A DNA stretch of 64,000 nucleotides from Photobacterium kishitanii (GTDB taxonomy: Bacteria > Pseudomonadota > Gammaproteobacteria > Enterobacterales > Vibrionaceae): positions 1-64,000 of the forward strand of contig NZ_PYON01000015.1 of NCBI RefSeq assembly GCF_003026355.1, in the 5' to 3' direction. The stretch's first letter is position 1, and each line of letters opens with the position of its first letter. Below the pieces are notes generated by a model that did no database searches, was not told where the DNA came from, and saw only the letters and a program-made list of their open reading frames with translations. Shown here one piece after another: positions 28,162-37,683 of this stretch. A program made the position numbers and the translations under genes.

Positions 28162-28635
28162 CTATTTTTTAGTGGTAAGCAGGGTTGCTACTTTTTCTTC
28201 AGAGGGAAGATATGCATTGAGTTGACAGCTAGCAATCGTTTGTTGTTGACTGATAATTTGGCAACTAAAAACCGCCATATTATTATCTTGTATTAAACGC
28301 TCAGCATAAATATCAAGCACAACTCCCTGATTAAATTGTGACCATTCACTGTGATAACGGCGACAGCCGAGTAAAAAGCCAATCGGGGCAGGTTTGCCTT
28401 GTTGCCATGCATGATAACCCGCCCAACCAGCAATTGTTTGTGCCATTAACTCAATACCTACATAGCCCGCAACACTCTGAGAATGGTTATCAAAAAAGAG
28501 GTTATCTGAACGGATTGTCACTTGGCAATGTACATTTTCCACATCAACACTGATCAGCTCATCAATTAATATCATTGGAGCGTCATGGGGCAGTAATTGT
28601 GCTAACGGTGGCATCTTAGTCATTAACGTATCCAA
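28162..28635 (-). CDS. apeP: APE dehydratase subunit (hotdog fold, ApeP type)
   Basis: A 157-residue protein of the FabZ-like 3-hydroxyacyl-ACP dehydratase group: LLPHDAPMILIDEL, then YVGIELMAQTIAGWAGYHA with the conserved Glu of the hotdog helix. In the studied pathway this subunit works as a heterodimer with the other small dehydratase (ApeI, 37295-37666). Its start overlaps the end of apeO by 20 bases. Confidence 0.8.
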   Translation of the reverse strand: MDTLMTKMPPLAQLLPHDAPMILIDELISVDVENVHCQVTIRSDNLFFDNHSQSVAGYVGIELMAQTIAGWAGYHAWQQGKPAPIGFLLGCRRYHSEWSQFNQGVVLDIYAERLIQDNNMAVFSCQIISQQQTIASCQLNAYLPSEEKVATLLTTKK

Positions 28636-29863
28636 AAATTAAACTGATGTTATTACCACCAAAAGCAAACGAGTTACTCAGTACTGCTGCTGTCGTTAAT
28701 GGTAATGGCTGTTTTACGAGTGTGATTGGCAGCAACGGATCTTGGTGACCATCATTTATTTGTAATGGTAACGGTAACTGATAAGCAAGAATATACCAAC
28801 AAATCGCAGCTTCGACGGCACTTGCCGCGCCGAGAGTATGACCCGTGAGTGGTTTGGTCGAGCTAACCGCGACCTCGGTGCCGAATACGCGTGCAATCGC
28901 TTTGGCTTCCATAGCATCGTTAAGTGGCGTCGCAGTGCCATGCGCATTAATGTAGCCAATATCATTAGGTTTTAACCCCGCATCAGCTAATGCATTTCGC
29001 ATTGCAACTTCTGCGCCATTACCCTCAGGGTGAGGGGCTGAAATATGATAAGCATCAGAGCTATCTCCCCCCCCTAAAAAAGCAATTTGTGGTTGTGACG
29101 ATGCTAGTTGGTTATTGGTTGTAGCAGGTGTGAGTGCTAACAACATAAATGCCGCTGCCTCACCGATATTAATCCCGTCACGATTGACACTAAATGGATT
29201 ACACCGCTGAGAGGATAATGAATCTAAGCCATGAAATCCATTCAGGGTTAGTCTACACAATGTATCAGCACCACCAACAATAACTGCGTCTGCTAAGCCT
29301 GCTTTGAGGAGTCGTTTAGCCGATAAAAAGCTGCGTCCACTTGAAGAACAGGCCGTTGATATTGTGTAAACCAAGCCGGTTAAGCCAAAATAATCCGCAA
29401 TAAATTGCCCTGTATTGGCGGGCTCTTGCTGATGATAATGGTAGTTTTCAGGTAAGTGATCTTGTTCTACAAGTTGTGCTAATGCTCGTTCACCATCACT
29501 GATGCCAGAGGTTGTTGTACCAATAATCACTGCAATACGATCATTACCAAACTGTTCAATAGCTTGCTGTATTTGAGGTGCGATTTGTTGTAATGCTGAT
29601 AATGCCAGACGATTATTCGCGGTATTTTGGTGTGGATATTGGTGTTCATCTATCGCAGTTAATGGCGCAGTCACTTGGCCAATGACTGTTTCACTGCCGT
29701 CATTGAGCCAGCCTGATACCGTGCGCATATCAGGACTAAACCCTGCAACGAGTCGGTGCTGGATCTGTTCAGAGGTTGCACCTAAAGCGGAATGAAAACC
29801 ACAGCCGCGGATATAGACTGGCGTTGTGGGTTGATTATTTTTCATAAGATCTCGTGCTGACAT
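28616..29863 (-). CDS. apeO: APE beta-ketoacyl-ACP synthase (ApeO type)
   Basis: A 415-residue condensing enzyme with an intact triad: Cys in STACSSSGRS, His in NAHGTATPLND and His in LTGHTLGAASA. By analogy it pairs with the truncated, Cys-less ApeC as a KS/chain-length-factor complex that sets polyene length. The start ATG overlaps the apeN stop (TAATG), so translation is coupled. An internal ATG at codon 7 is possible. Confidence 0.85.
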   Translation of the reverse strand: MSARDLMKNNQPTTPVYIRGCGFHSALGATSEQIQHRLVAGFSPDMRTVSGWLNDGSETVIGQVTAPLTAIDEHQYPHQNTANNRLALSALQQIAPQIQQAIEQFGNDRIAVIIGTTTSGISDGERALAQLVEQDHLPENYHYHQQEPANTGQFIADYFGLTGLVYTISTACSSSGRSFLSAKRLLKAGLADAVIVGGADTLCRLTLNGFHGLDSLSSQRCNPFSVNRDGINIGEAAAFMLLALTPATTNNQLASSQPQIAFLGGGDSSDAYHISAPHPEGNGAEVAMRNALADAGLKPNDIGYINAHGTATPLNDAMEAKAIARVFGTEVAVSSTKPLTGHTLGAASAVEAAICWYILAYQLPLPLQINDGHQDPLLPITLVKQPLPLTTAAVLSNSFAFGGNNISLIFGYVND

Positions 29864-30474
29864 TATTGACGCTGATATTGTAATGTTTTTATAGTGATTG
29901 TGTAATTAGGCTTGTGATTAACAAACGTAATGACTCCTTTTAGTTTATTTGCGTTTTGGTAGTTAATATCGGCTACAACGACACCTTTATTGTCGACAAG
30001 TTGGCGATGGTTTGCTGTTTGTTTTAATTGCCAGCCGATCTGTTGTAATGGTTGCTGCCATGCTGAGAGTGGCCATAGGGTGATCATCATATTGAACAGT
30101 ACTTGTTTTGGTTCTGGCAGTGTTGAACCTAATCCTGGCATTACATACGTACTTAGCTGGTGGTTGGTATAATCTAAGCTAAGAATACGAGATCCCCATG
30201 ATGAAAAACCAGCGAGCGCTAATGCCTGTGGCGTGACTTGTAACTGAACCGGTAGTTGATGGCTTGTTTGATGCCACGTAGCTGTGATTAACTGATTGGC
30301 TGTTAATGAATAGCCTAATTGTGCCGGTGTCGGTAAAGTAACAAATGTGTGGCTCGCAATCTTAACTTGATTTGACTGTGGTTGGGATATTGTCGCACAG
30401 CCAGAAATAAACACTGTTGTTAGTAATGCAATTAAGTAGCGATAATTACCGTTATTTATCATAAAACGAGACAT
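29863..30474 (-). CDS. apeN: APE cluster lipoprotein (DUF3261, ApeN type)
   Basis: A 203-residue protein with a short hydrophobic segment ending in the lipobox ISGC (Cys26), so it should be a lipoprotein. The rest is a beta-rich DUF3261-like domain. In APE clusters this protein sits with a LolA-like protein and an MMPL exporter and is thought to help move or anchor the polyene lipid at the outer membrane. It starts one base after apeM ends. The first residues before Met5 may not be translated. Confidence 0.75.
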   Translation of the reverse strand: MSRFMINNGNYRYLIALLTTVFISGCATISQPQSNQVKIASHTFVTLPTPAQLGYSLTANQLITATWHQTSHQLPVQLQVTPQALALAGFSSWGSRILSLDYTNHQLSTYVMPGLGSTLPEPKQVLFNMMITLWPLSAWQQPLQQIGWQLKQTANHRQLVDNKGVVVADINYQNANKLKGVITFVNHKPNYTITIKTLQYQRQ

Positions 30475-30475
30475 A

Positions 30476-32848
30476 TCATTTAACTCCTATATTAGACGTC
30501 GCTGGGGATGATGGCGTCATGGCTAAAGGTGCTAATAGCCATGCAATAACAATCCCAGTCAGTACGGTAATACCAAAACTATGAATAGCTTGAGTAGCAC
30601 TTAACGCTAATAATCCAAATGATAATACTGTCGTTAATGCTGATAAGGTAATGGCTAATAATGTTGAACGGCGATGATGATTGTTATCAGTTGATTTTAA
30701 TTCAGCAAAAAAGAGACTGTAATCAATCCCAATTCCTAAGATTAATATCAGCGCCAGTAAATTAAACAGATTTAATGGCGTGCCACTAATACTGGTGATA
30801 GCAATACCCGCACAACCGCCAATGAATGACGGTAGGATCATTTGTAGTCCTTTTTTGATGCCATAACGCCATACTAATAACGCTAAAATAACCAGGGTTG
30901 CTGCAATTAATAACTCTGTTACTCGTTGGCGGTATTGTCCAAAAAGGTGCGATACTTCATCAGCTTTATTGAGATAGCTTAACTGACTATCTTGTGCTGT
31001 GAATTGTTTAATTGCACTAAGCTGGTTTACACCAGATAACAAAATAACCGCCCCATAAATTTGTTCAGTGGGTGATTGATTAATTTTACCCAGCCAAGTG
31101 AAACGCAGTGGTTTTGATACTGGCGAGGCTAAATATTCGGCGATAGTTAACGGTTGAAACGTCGCTGTAAATTGTGGTGGCTGGCTTAATTTAATTTGTT
31201 GATCTAACGCGAGCCCTTGCTGTTGATATAATTGTTTAACTAATTCAAAGTTATGCTTTTGAGCTGCAATCGATGGTAGGTAATGGCCGATACTTTGGTA
31301 GCTATCAAGTTTGTGAGTAGCGACTAATGTATTCAGTTGCTGATCGACGGCAGCTAATTTAGTTAATAGATCCTGTGCTGTTTTTGCTTTAACTAACAAC
31401 ATTTGCTGACCACTGCTTACGCCGGTAATGGCTTTTATGGTTGCTTCTTGTTGTTTGAGTTGCTGCGGCAATGCTTGAAGTTGGCGAATATCATCATCAT
31501 AGTGAGTATGGTATAAGCCGAGAATAGAAGCGATTGCCAGTACTAATGGCACACTCCAACGAACGCTAGGTATATGCCACAGTTGTAGCCACGCATTGAG
31601 TAATTGATGGCAAGGTAATGGTCGTGGTGAGCAAGGTTTTGATGCCAAGCTTGGATACCAACAGACAACAGTTGCGTAAGCGGCAATTAAACCAATCGCT
31701 GAAAACAGCGATAATTGTTGTAGTCCAGGGAAAGGTGCAACTAACATCCCCAAATAGCCAATTAAGCTGGTAATTAGACCTAAGCTAATGGCCACAAAAA
31801 TATGCTTGAGCCCTTGGTGTGGATCCCAATCTCTACCGGCTGCTAATCTATCGGTGAGATAGTGGAAGGCATAGTCAATCGAGACTCCGATCAAGCTAGC
31901 GCCAAACACTAAACTAAACAGGTGTACTTTGCCAAAAATGGCGACTGTACCAACAAATGCAGCAATTAAACCACAGCTAATTGACAGTAGAGCTAATGTT
32001 AATGGTAATGGACTGCGGTAGACAACCACTAATAAAACGATGATCCCTAATAACGATCCTAAACCGATAGTACTGATCTCTTTTTCTGCACTTTGAGTGC
32101 CGTGAGCCGCATAAAAAATCACGCCAGTATGTAAAATATCTACTTTTTCAGTCGGCGTAGAATACTGGTTGATGATCTGCTGTTGTAACGCATCAAGTGC
32201 AGGCAATTGGTGTTGTAATTTAACACTATAGGGTGAACCCGCGAGTTCAGCGGTAATTAATGCGTAATGACGTTGATGATATTCCGTGGTCAAAAAACCT
32301 TGATTGAGGCTGAAATGCCCGCTTTGTGCACTTAATTGCGTTAAATAATCGCGAAATAATAAAAAGGGATCATGTTTAAGCTCGGCACCGGTAACTCCAG
32401 AGAAGGGATTATACAGCGCTTGTAATACTTGTTCTGTTTGTTGTTGCGGGTTATGTGCTAGCCGTTGTTGTTGTGCTGGGGTTAATAGCTGAAACCGTTT
32501 AGGGTAATACAGTTGTGCCCATGCTTGCTGCTGGCTATTGCTCATTTTTGCATCAATATTAGCAAACAATCCCAGTTGCGCCAGTTGATGGCTAAATTGT
32601 TCAGTTGCACTGATCATGGTCGCACTATTGGGGCTACCAACTAAAAACACCACCTTATTACTCATGCTGGTGGCGATATGATCAAATGCTTGTTGGGCAG
32701 CAGGATCTTGGTGATTTGCGGGTAATAACGCCAGAATATTGGTTTCGATAGGTAGTTGTTTATGCGCAGTGAGTTGGTAACCTAAACCAGCGACCAACAG
32801 CAACATAATCAACAGCCATAACTGGCTAAGTTTAGAATTTGAAAACAC
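30476..32848 (-). CDS. apeM: APE MMPL/RND-type exporter (ApeM type)
   Basis: A 790-residue inner-membrane protein with the MMPL layout: one N-terminal span, a large periplasmic domain, five spans (about residues 265-410), a second periplasmic domain, and five or six spans at the C-terminus. Two transmembrane GxxxDY-like motifs are visible, GVSIDYAFHYLTD in the first half and GIGIDYSLFF in the second, matching proton-relay positions. It likely flips or exports the APE lipid. It overlaps apeL by 17 bases. Confidence 0.85.
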   Translation of the reverse strand: MFSNSKLSQLWLLIMLLLVAGLGYQLTAHKQLPIETNILALLPANHQDPAAQQAFDHIATSMSNKVVFLVGSPNSATMISATEQFSHQLAQLGLFANIDAKMSNSQQQAWAQLYYPKRFQLLTPAQQQRLAHNPQQQTEQVLQALYNPFSGVTGAELKHDPFLLFRDYLTQLSAQSGHFSLNQGFLTTEYHQRHYALITAELAGSPYSVKLQHQLPALDALQQQIINQYSTPTEKVDILHTGVIFYAAHGTQSAEKEISTIGLGSLLGIIVLLVVVYRSPLPLTLALLSISCGLIAAFVGTVAIFGKVHLFSLVFGASLIGVSIDYAFHYLTDRLAAGRDWDPHQGLKHIFVAISLGLITSLIGYLGMLVAPFPGLQQLSLFSAIGLIAAYATVVCWYPSLASKPCSPRPLPCHQLLNAWLQLWHIPSVRWSVPLVLAIASILGLYHTHYDDDIRQLQALPQQLKQQEATIKAITGVSSGQQMLLVKAKTAQDLLTKLAAVDQQLNTLVATHKLDSYQSIGHYLPSIAAQKHNFELVKQLYQQQGLALDQQIKLSQPPQFTATFQPLTIAEYLASPVSKPLRFTWLGKINQSPTEQIYGAVILLSGVNQLSAIKQFTAQDSQLSYLNKADEVSHLFGQYRQRVTELLIAATLVILALLVWRYGIKKGLQMILPSFIGGCAGIAITSISGTPLNLFNLLALILILGIGIDYSLFFAELKSTDNNHHRRSTLLAITLSALTTVLSFGLLALSATQAIHSFGITVLTGIVIAWLLAPLAMTPSSPATSNIGVK

Positions 32849-33518
32849 GTTGTTCTTCTGTGGTTAGTGTTGCTGGCGTCGTGCGTTGATGACTAAAAGT
32901 AATCACTGTTTTATCGCCACGAATTTCAGCCAATGTTAGATGATTGATGAACTTGCCACCTTGAAGTGTAATGCTAGTAAATACTTTATTTAATGGTGCT
33001 TGTTTAGGGATGAGTACTAATTGCCATTGATTGTCACTATTGCTAGCGTCGGAACTGTTGTTATCAGGGACTAATGTGGTCAGTTTTAAGGTAAATTGCT
33101 GATCTAATGCTGAAGTATCACCGTTAAAGAGTGCGAGAAATATATGGCTGAAATAAAACACCATTGGATTTTGAGCGGCCGAGATGATCTGTGGCGGTTG
33201 ATTATCAAATTGCTGGCTAAGTTTATTGTTAGTGAGTACTAATGAGACCGCCATCGGAGCCGTTTGATGCCACCATAAGCCATTGTTTGCCGCAATTAAA
33301 AACTCACCATTAGATAGCAGTGGTTGGTTAAACATTGCCATGGTTCTCGTTTGACTAAAATCCCCTCGAACAACCTTGGTGGCAGAAAGCGTATGTTGGA
33401 GTTCACCTAAGGTCATCGCTTGCGTTGATAAACTGGTGATAGCTAATACGGTACACAGCAAGCTATTACGGCACCATTTAATGGCTGTCATTAATGCTGT
33501 TGACTCATTGTTTATCAT
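32832..33518 (-). CDS. apeL: APE LolA-like periplasmic carrier (ApeL type)
   Basis: A 228-residue protein with an N-terminal signal peptide (core LLCTVLAITSLS, cleavage near TQA) and a LolA-like domain (GDFSQTRTM, later GLWWHQTAPM). It is likely a periplasmic chaperone carrying the polyene lipid between exporter and outer membrane. It overlaps apeK and apeM by 14-17 bases. The internal Met at codon 10 could be the real start, since the first nine residues are not typical of a signal peptide. Confidence 0.8.
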   Translation of the reverse strand: MINNESTALMTAIKWCRNSLLCTVLAITSLSTQAMTLGELQHTLSATKVVRGDFSQTRTMAMFNQPLLSNGEFLIAANNGLWWHQTAPMAVSLVLTNNKLSQQFDNQPPQIISAAQNPMVFYFSHIFLALFNGDTSALDQQFTLKLTTLVPDNNSSDASNSDNQWQLVLIPKQAPLNKVFTSITLQGGKFINHLTLAEIRGDKTVITFSHQRTTPATLTTEEQRVFKF

Positions 33519-33945
33519 GCCAATCCTTTATTTTATCAGTGAAAACAGTGGGTGAAGCAAAACACATTTCGTGATTATCAATCCCGACAGCGACTTGCAT
33601 TGTATAGCCTTTTGTCATTCGAACATTGGTTTTAGCATCATAGATAACATAATCAACTTTGAGTCGATTCTCCCATTCAGTGAGGGTTGCTGTGATACGA
33701 ATACGGTGATCAAAAGGAATCGGTTTAACATATTTTACGCGCGTATCAATGATAGGCCACAAATAACCAGAGGCTTGCATATCACGATAACTATAATTAA
33801 TTTTTTCCATCAATAGTCGGCGTACTTCTTCAAAAAAACGGAAGTAATTACCATGATAGATAACGCCCATTGGATCGGCATCTTGAAAGTGGGTCGTTAA
33901 CGTCAGCTCGGCAGTCAGTAATGGTAAAGAAGGATCTTGGTTCAT
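33505..33945 (-). CDS. apeK: APE cluster thioesterase (4HBT-type, ApeK type)
   Basis: A 146-residue hotdog thioesterase: FQDADPMGVIYHGNYFRFFEE matches the active-site helix of 4-hydroxybenzoyl-CoA/YbgC-like thioesterases. It should release stalled or finished acyl chains from the ACPs. It is separated from the ammonia-lyase gene by 118 bases holding a strong hairpin, the only sizeable gap inside the operon. Confidence 0.8.
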   Translation of the reverse strand: MNQDPSLPLLTAELTLTTHFQDADPMGVIYHGNYFRFFEEVRRLLMEKINYSYRDMQASGYLWPIIDTRVKYVKPIPFDHRIRITATLTEWENRLKVDYVIYDAKTNVRMTKGYTMQVAVGIDNHEMCFASPTVFTDKIKDWHDKQ

Positions 33946-34001
33946 GAGTTACTCAATCATTGTCGAAGTTAAGACGATAAATAAATGCTAACAATAATCA
34001 G

Positions 34002-34028
34002 GTGGCCTTGCGATAAGGTCAAGGCCAC
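34002..34028. repeat. Intra-operon hairpin between ammonia-lyase gene and apeK
   Basis: A perfect 9-bp stem, GTGGCCTTG/CAAGGCCAC, with a 9-base loop. No T-run follows in the operon direction, so it is probably an mRNA-processing or stabilising structure or a weak attenuator rather than a terminator. Confidence 0.55.
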
Positions 34029-34063
34029 GTAAGATCAAATAAGTGTTAACAGATCATTAGCGA

Positions 34064-35620
34064 TCAATATAACGACCAATGTTGTTGTTGGATCTTGCTA
34101 ATGAAATAACGTAAATCTTGTTCTAATGGACGATCTTCAATGACAAATTCAAAATCAGCCAGTACAGCTTGTTGCATAGCTTGTAACGCTGGGCTGATAT
34201 TAATATCTATAAGTTGATGATCACGTTTACGTAACTCAATGGCTTGAGTTGCTGCTAATAGTGACGCTGCGGTGACTTGCTCGGTGAGTTGTAATACGCG
34301 TATACAGTCGCGAGATGCGATGGTGCCCATGCTGACTTTATCTTGGTTATGGCACTCAGTTGAGCGTGAGAATACACTTGCGGGCATGGTGTGTTTCAAC
34401 GCTTCTGCTGTCCATGCTGAAATACCAATTTGAACCGCTTTAAAACCATGGTTTATTGGTTTACGTTCACCTGTCGCACCCGTTAAATTAAATGGCAGTC
34501 CGTTATTGAACTTATAATCCATCAATTGCGCCATCTGGCGATCTAACAGATCGGCTATGTTGGCAACGGCTGTTTTTAGGGTATCCATTGCCATTGCAAT
34601 ATGACCACCATAAAAGTGTCCGCCGTGCAGTACGCGCTCATTATCACCATCAATAATAGGATTATCATTGGCGCTATTGAGTTCATTCTCGATCATTTGG
34701 CGTAGCCACGGCAGACTATCTTGTAGTACACCAATAACATGCGGTGCGCAGCGTAGTGAATAACGATCTTGTAAGCGATCACTATTACGTGGTGGACGTT
34801 CAGCTTGGAGATCCGAACGCAGCCAGCTGGCAATTTGTTGTTGTCCTGGGTGCGGTTTTACAGCAAATAACGCTTCATCAAAATGGAATGCATTGCCTTG
34901 AATACCCACCGATACCATTGCCGTAATTTTAGTGGCTAATTGGGCTAAATATTCTGCGCGTTTATAAGCAATACATGCCAATGCCGTCATAACCGAGGTA
35001 CCGTTCATCAGTGCTAAGCCTTCTTTTGGCTTGAGTTTGATAGGTTCGATACCGAGCTCTTTAAAAACATCAGCGGTTGGTCGAATTTGACCTTGATAAA
35101 TAACTTCGCGTTCGCCTATTAGTGTTGCTGCAAGATAAGATAATGGCGTTAAATCACCACTGGCACCAACAGAGCCTTCTTGAGGAATACGTGGGCTAAT
35201 ATCGTGATTGATCAGGGTGACGATTTGGTTGAGTAGCGGATGGCTAACACCAGATACACCCTGGGACAGTGAGCATAGTCGAGTTGCTAGCACTGCACGT
35301 GCTTGTTGACGATCAAGATCTTCACCTAAACCACAGCCATGAAAACGGGTAAGATTTAGGGGAAGATCATCGACAAGGTGGGTTGGAATTGCAACGGTAC
35401 ATGAATCACCGTAACCCGTTGTTACTCCATAAATAACCCCTTCTTCTTTTAATAATCGTTCCAGAAAGGCGACCCCGCGATCTATTTTACTGGTAAACGC
35501 AGCATCGGTGTTCATTTCTGCTGTTGCCCCATTGCTGATTGCGACTACATCTTCAATGGTAAGTCGTTCAGCGCCAAAGCGAATAGTTTGTTGGGGGATT
35601 GTATTTGCGTTATTTATCAT
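34064..35620 (-). CDS. MIO-type aromatic amino acid ammonia-lyase (probable tyrosine ammonia-lyase)
   Basis: A 518-residue enzyme of the histidine/phenylalanine/tyrosine ammonia-lyase family. The Ala153-Ser154-Gly155 triplet in GSVGASGDLTPLSYLA forms the MIO cofactor. YGVTTGYGDS carries the catalytic Tyr. NLTRFHGCG lies in the substrate-selectivity segment, where Phe-His differs from the Ser-His usual in histidine lyases. In an APE cluster it most likely makes 4-hydroxycinnamate from tyrosine, the aryl starter unit. I chose the ATG at 35620, with GGA seven bases upstream, over an ATG 39 codons earlier inside apeJ. It overlaps apeJ by 11 bases. Substrate is inferred from context. Confidence 0.8.
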   Translation of the reverse strand: MINNANTIPQQTIRFGAERLTIEDVVAISNGATAEMNTDAAFTSKIDRGVAFLERLLKEEGVIYGVTTGYGDSCTVAIPTHLVDDLPLNLTRFHGCGLGEDLDRQQARAVLATRLCSLSQGVSGVSHPLLNQIVTLINHDISPRIPQEGSVGASGDLTPLSYLAATLIGEREVIYQGQIRPTADVFKELGIEPIKLKPKEGLALMNGTSVMTALACIAYKRAEYLAQLATKITAMVSVGIQGNAFHFDEALFAVKPHPGQQQIASWLRSDLQAERPPRNSDRLQDRYSLRCAPHVIGVLQDSLPWLRQMIENELNSANDNPIIDGDNERVLHGGHFYGGHIAMAMDTLKTAVANIADLLDRQMAQLMDYKFNNGLPFNLTGATGERKPINHGFKAVQIGISAWTAEALKHTMPASVFSRSTECHNQDKVSMGTIASRDCIRVLQLTEQVTAASLLAATQAIELRKRDHQLIDINISPALQAMQQAVLADFEFVIEDRPLEQDLRYFISKIQQQHWSLY

Positions 35621-37298
35621 CTTTTTTTCCACTGAGCTGCCAAAAGTTAAAAAAGTTATACCATTGTAATGGCGCTTGTAGCGTGTAGTGCTCAAGGCGA
35701 GTCGCATAGTGTTCAACCACAGCTTGGAGTGCGGCATTACGAGTGGCGCGTGGTAAAATTATTTGTTCACTAAAAGCTTCAAAATATACATTAAAATGAG
35801 GTTGGGGTTGGCTGTCATCACGCAGACCAAATAATAGATAAACTGGCGTCTTAAGTATTGCTGCGAGTATAAAAGGGCCTTGCGGAAAGGGGGCTGCTTG
35901 TCCAAGAAAATTAGCCCAGCTGACGCGAGTTTCATTAGCTACAGAAGTTCGATCGCCAACGATGACGACCCACTCTCCACGTTCAATTTTTTGCTGGAGT
36001 ATGATCGCTGTATCGGCACCAAGTTGATTAACATGGATCAGATTTAGGTTAGCGCTAGGATTAATTGTTTTCATGACATTATTAAAACGTGCAGCGTGCT
36101 CGGTAAAAACTAATGCATTAATTTTAATATTTTTATGCCGTTGGCTTAAAGCTCGGCATAATTCAAGGTTACCTAAATGGGAGCCGAGAATGACCACACC
36201 TTGTTTACTCGCAACGATATTATCAAAGTGATGTTGACCATGGATGGTGAGATTATTGGCGTTATAATCACCTTTCCATGCCGCGAGCTTATCAAGGGTT
36301 GTATGACCAAATGATAATAAATGTTGATAGCTGGAAAGATCATTTGGTAATTGAAGTTGTTGTTGCTCGGCATAATGCTGTAATTGTTGTAAATACTGCT
36401 CTGAAGCATGGCGAGCTGTTTTACTGGTTAAATAATAATAGCCGATCACCACTTTCAATAACCCATTAACGACTTTTCGACCTAATAAGCTATAGATTGA
36501 TAATAAGAATTTGATACCTAAAACAGTACCGCGCTCACCTCGGCTTGACCAGTGCTGGGAGCGATATTGATGCCGTTTTAGTAATTGAGGAATACGGGGT
36601 AACATACCGCAGAATAACTTGGTATGCATCCAACTGATTTTGATATTATCCCATACAGCATCAAAATGAGAAATTCCATTCTCGGGGTAAATAACCTTAG
36701 TATCAATAAACCGAATCGAACCATTATTCCAATAGAAATACACCATAATTTCAGTGTCAAATTCCATTCGTTGACCTAAATGATGTTGCTTTAGAATGGG
36801 TATTATTGGTTCAATAGGGTAGCAACGAAAGCCACACATACTGTCTTTAATCTCAAATGAGAGTGTTTCAATCCATACCCAAAAATGGGTGATATAACGA
36901 CCGTATAAGCGTGATTTAGGCACTGAATTATCGTAAATAGGTTTGCCTGAAATCAGTGCTGTTGGATGTTGATTAGCCGTGGTGAGCAAATCATTAACGG
37001 CTGTTAAGTCATGTTGTCCATCAGCATCTATTTGGATTGCGTGGCTATAATTATGTTGATGGGCATATTGTATTGCAGCTGTTACTGCACCGCCTTTGCC
37101 CTTATTTTGAGGTAGGGTAATAACAGTGACATTATTACGCAGTGCCTGTTGCGTCAGGATATCTTTGGTCGATTGATTACTGCCATCATCAATAATGATA
37201 ATTGGATGAGCAAAAGTTTGTAATCCATCAATGATGGCCGGTACGGTATTACCATGGTTATAACAAGGAATAATAAAACATGGATGAAACCAACTCAT
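35610..37298 (-). CDS. apeJ: APE glycosyltransferase/acyltransferase fusion (ApeJ type)
   Basis: A 562-residue two-domain protein. Residues 1-235 form a family 2 glycosyltransferase (IIPCYNHGNTVPAIIDGL, IIDDGSNQST and QIDADGQHD, the DxD site). Residues 255-555 form an LpxL/HtrB-like lysophospholipid acyltransferase (VILGSHLGNLELCRAL with the H-x4-E pattern, then VIVGDRTSV). It would link the finished polyene to a glycolipid core. The stop overlaps the ammonia-lyase start, and the start overlaps apeI by four bases. Confidence 0.85.
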   Translation of the reverse strand: MSWFHPCFIIPCYNHGNTVPAIIDGLQTFAHPIIIIDDGSNQSTKDILTQQALRNNVTVITLPQNKGKGGAVTAAIQYAHQHNYSHAIQIDADGQHDLTAVNDLLTTANQHPTALISGKPIYDNSVPKSRLYGRYITHFWVWIETLSFEIKDSMCGFRCYPIEPIIPILKQHHLGQRMEFDTEIMVYFYWNNGSIRFIDTKVIYPENGISHFDAVWDNIKISWMHTKLFCGMLPRIPQLLKRHQYRSQHWSSRGERGTVLGIKFLLSIYSLLGRKVVNGLLKVVIGYYYLTSKTARHASEQYLQQLQHYAEQQQLQLPNDLSSYQHLLSFGHTTLDKLAAWKGDYNANNLTIHGQHHFDNIVASKQGVVILGSHLGNLELCRALSQRHKNIKINALVFTEHAARFNNVMKTINPSANLNLIHVNQLGADTAIILQQKIERGEWVVIVGDRTSVANETRVSWANFLGQAAPFPQGPFILAAILKTPVYLLFGLRDDSQPQPHFNVYFEAFSEQIILPRATRNAALQAVVEHYATRLEHYTLQAPLQWYNFFNFWQLSGKKDDK

Positions 37299-37666
37299 GC
37301 TTTGTTCCCCATACTAATCTTGCCTGAAGAATGGATAACTGTTTCATTTTCTGGTGTTACAGAACTAAAATTAAACTGTAATTTTTGTTTTTCAGCCACC
37401 CAGTCTAATGTCAGGACGATAGTGCTATTGGGTAAAATAGGTTGTTGGAATTTGATCACATCCATTCCACCAAATTCAGATGGCATATCATTAAAATAAT
37501 GACGCGCAAAATGTACCGCCCAATCAATTTGACTGACGCCAGGTAAAAGAGCAAAGGTTTGAAAATGTCCCTTGAAATCATCTAATCCATCATCGGCACA
37601 TAAAGTAATAACCGCATGATGATCAACAATATGGCTGTTGAGTAAGGTTGGCATTGGTCTGTTCAT
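37295..37666 (-). CDS. apeI: APE dehydratase subunit (ApeI type)
   Basis: A 123-residue single hotdog-fold protein. FKGHFQTFALLPGVSQIDWA matches the FabA/FabZ active-site signature with its catalytic His. With ApeP it should dehydrate 3-hydroxyacyl-ACP intermediates to build the conjugated polyene. It overlaps apeJ by four bases and follows apeH by 17 bases. Confidence 0.8.
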   Translation of the reverse strand: MNRPMPTLLNSHIVDHHAVITLCADDGLDDFKGHFQTFALLPGVSQIDWAVHFARHYFNDMPSEFGGMDVIKFQQPILPNSTIVLTLDWVAEKQKLQFNFSSVTPENETVIHSSGKISMGNKA

Positions 37667-37683
37667 TGGTCGTTATTACTTCA

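Noticed and set aside
27760..28296. Plus-strand 178-codon open frame across apeQ and apeP
   Set aside because: Antisense to two well-conserved overlapping APE genes; no ribosome site or recognisable product.
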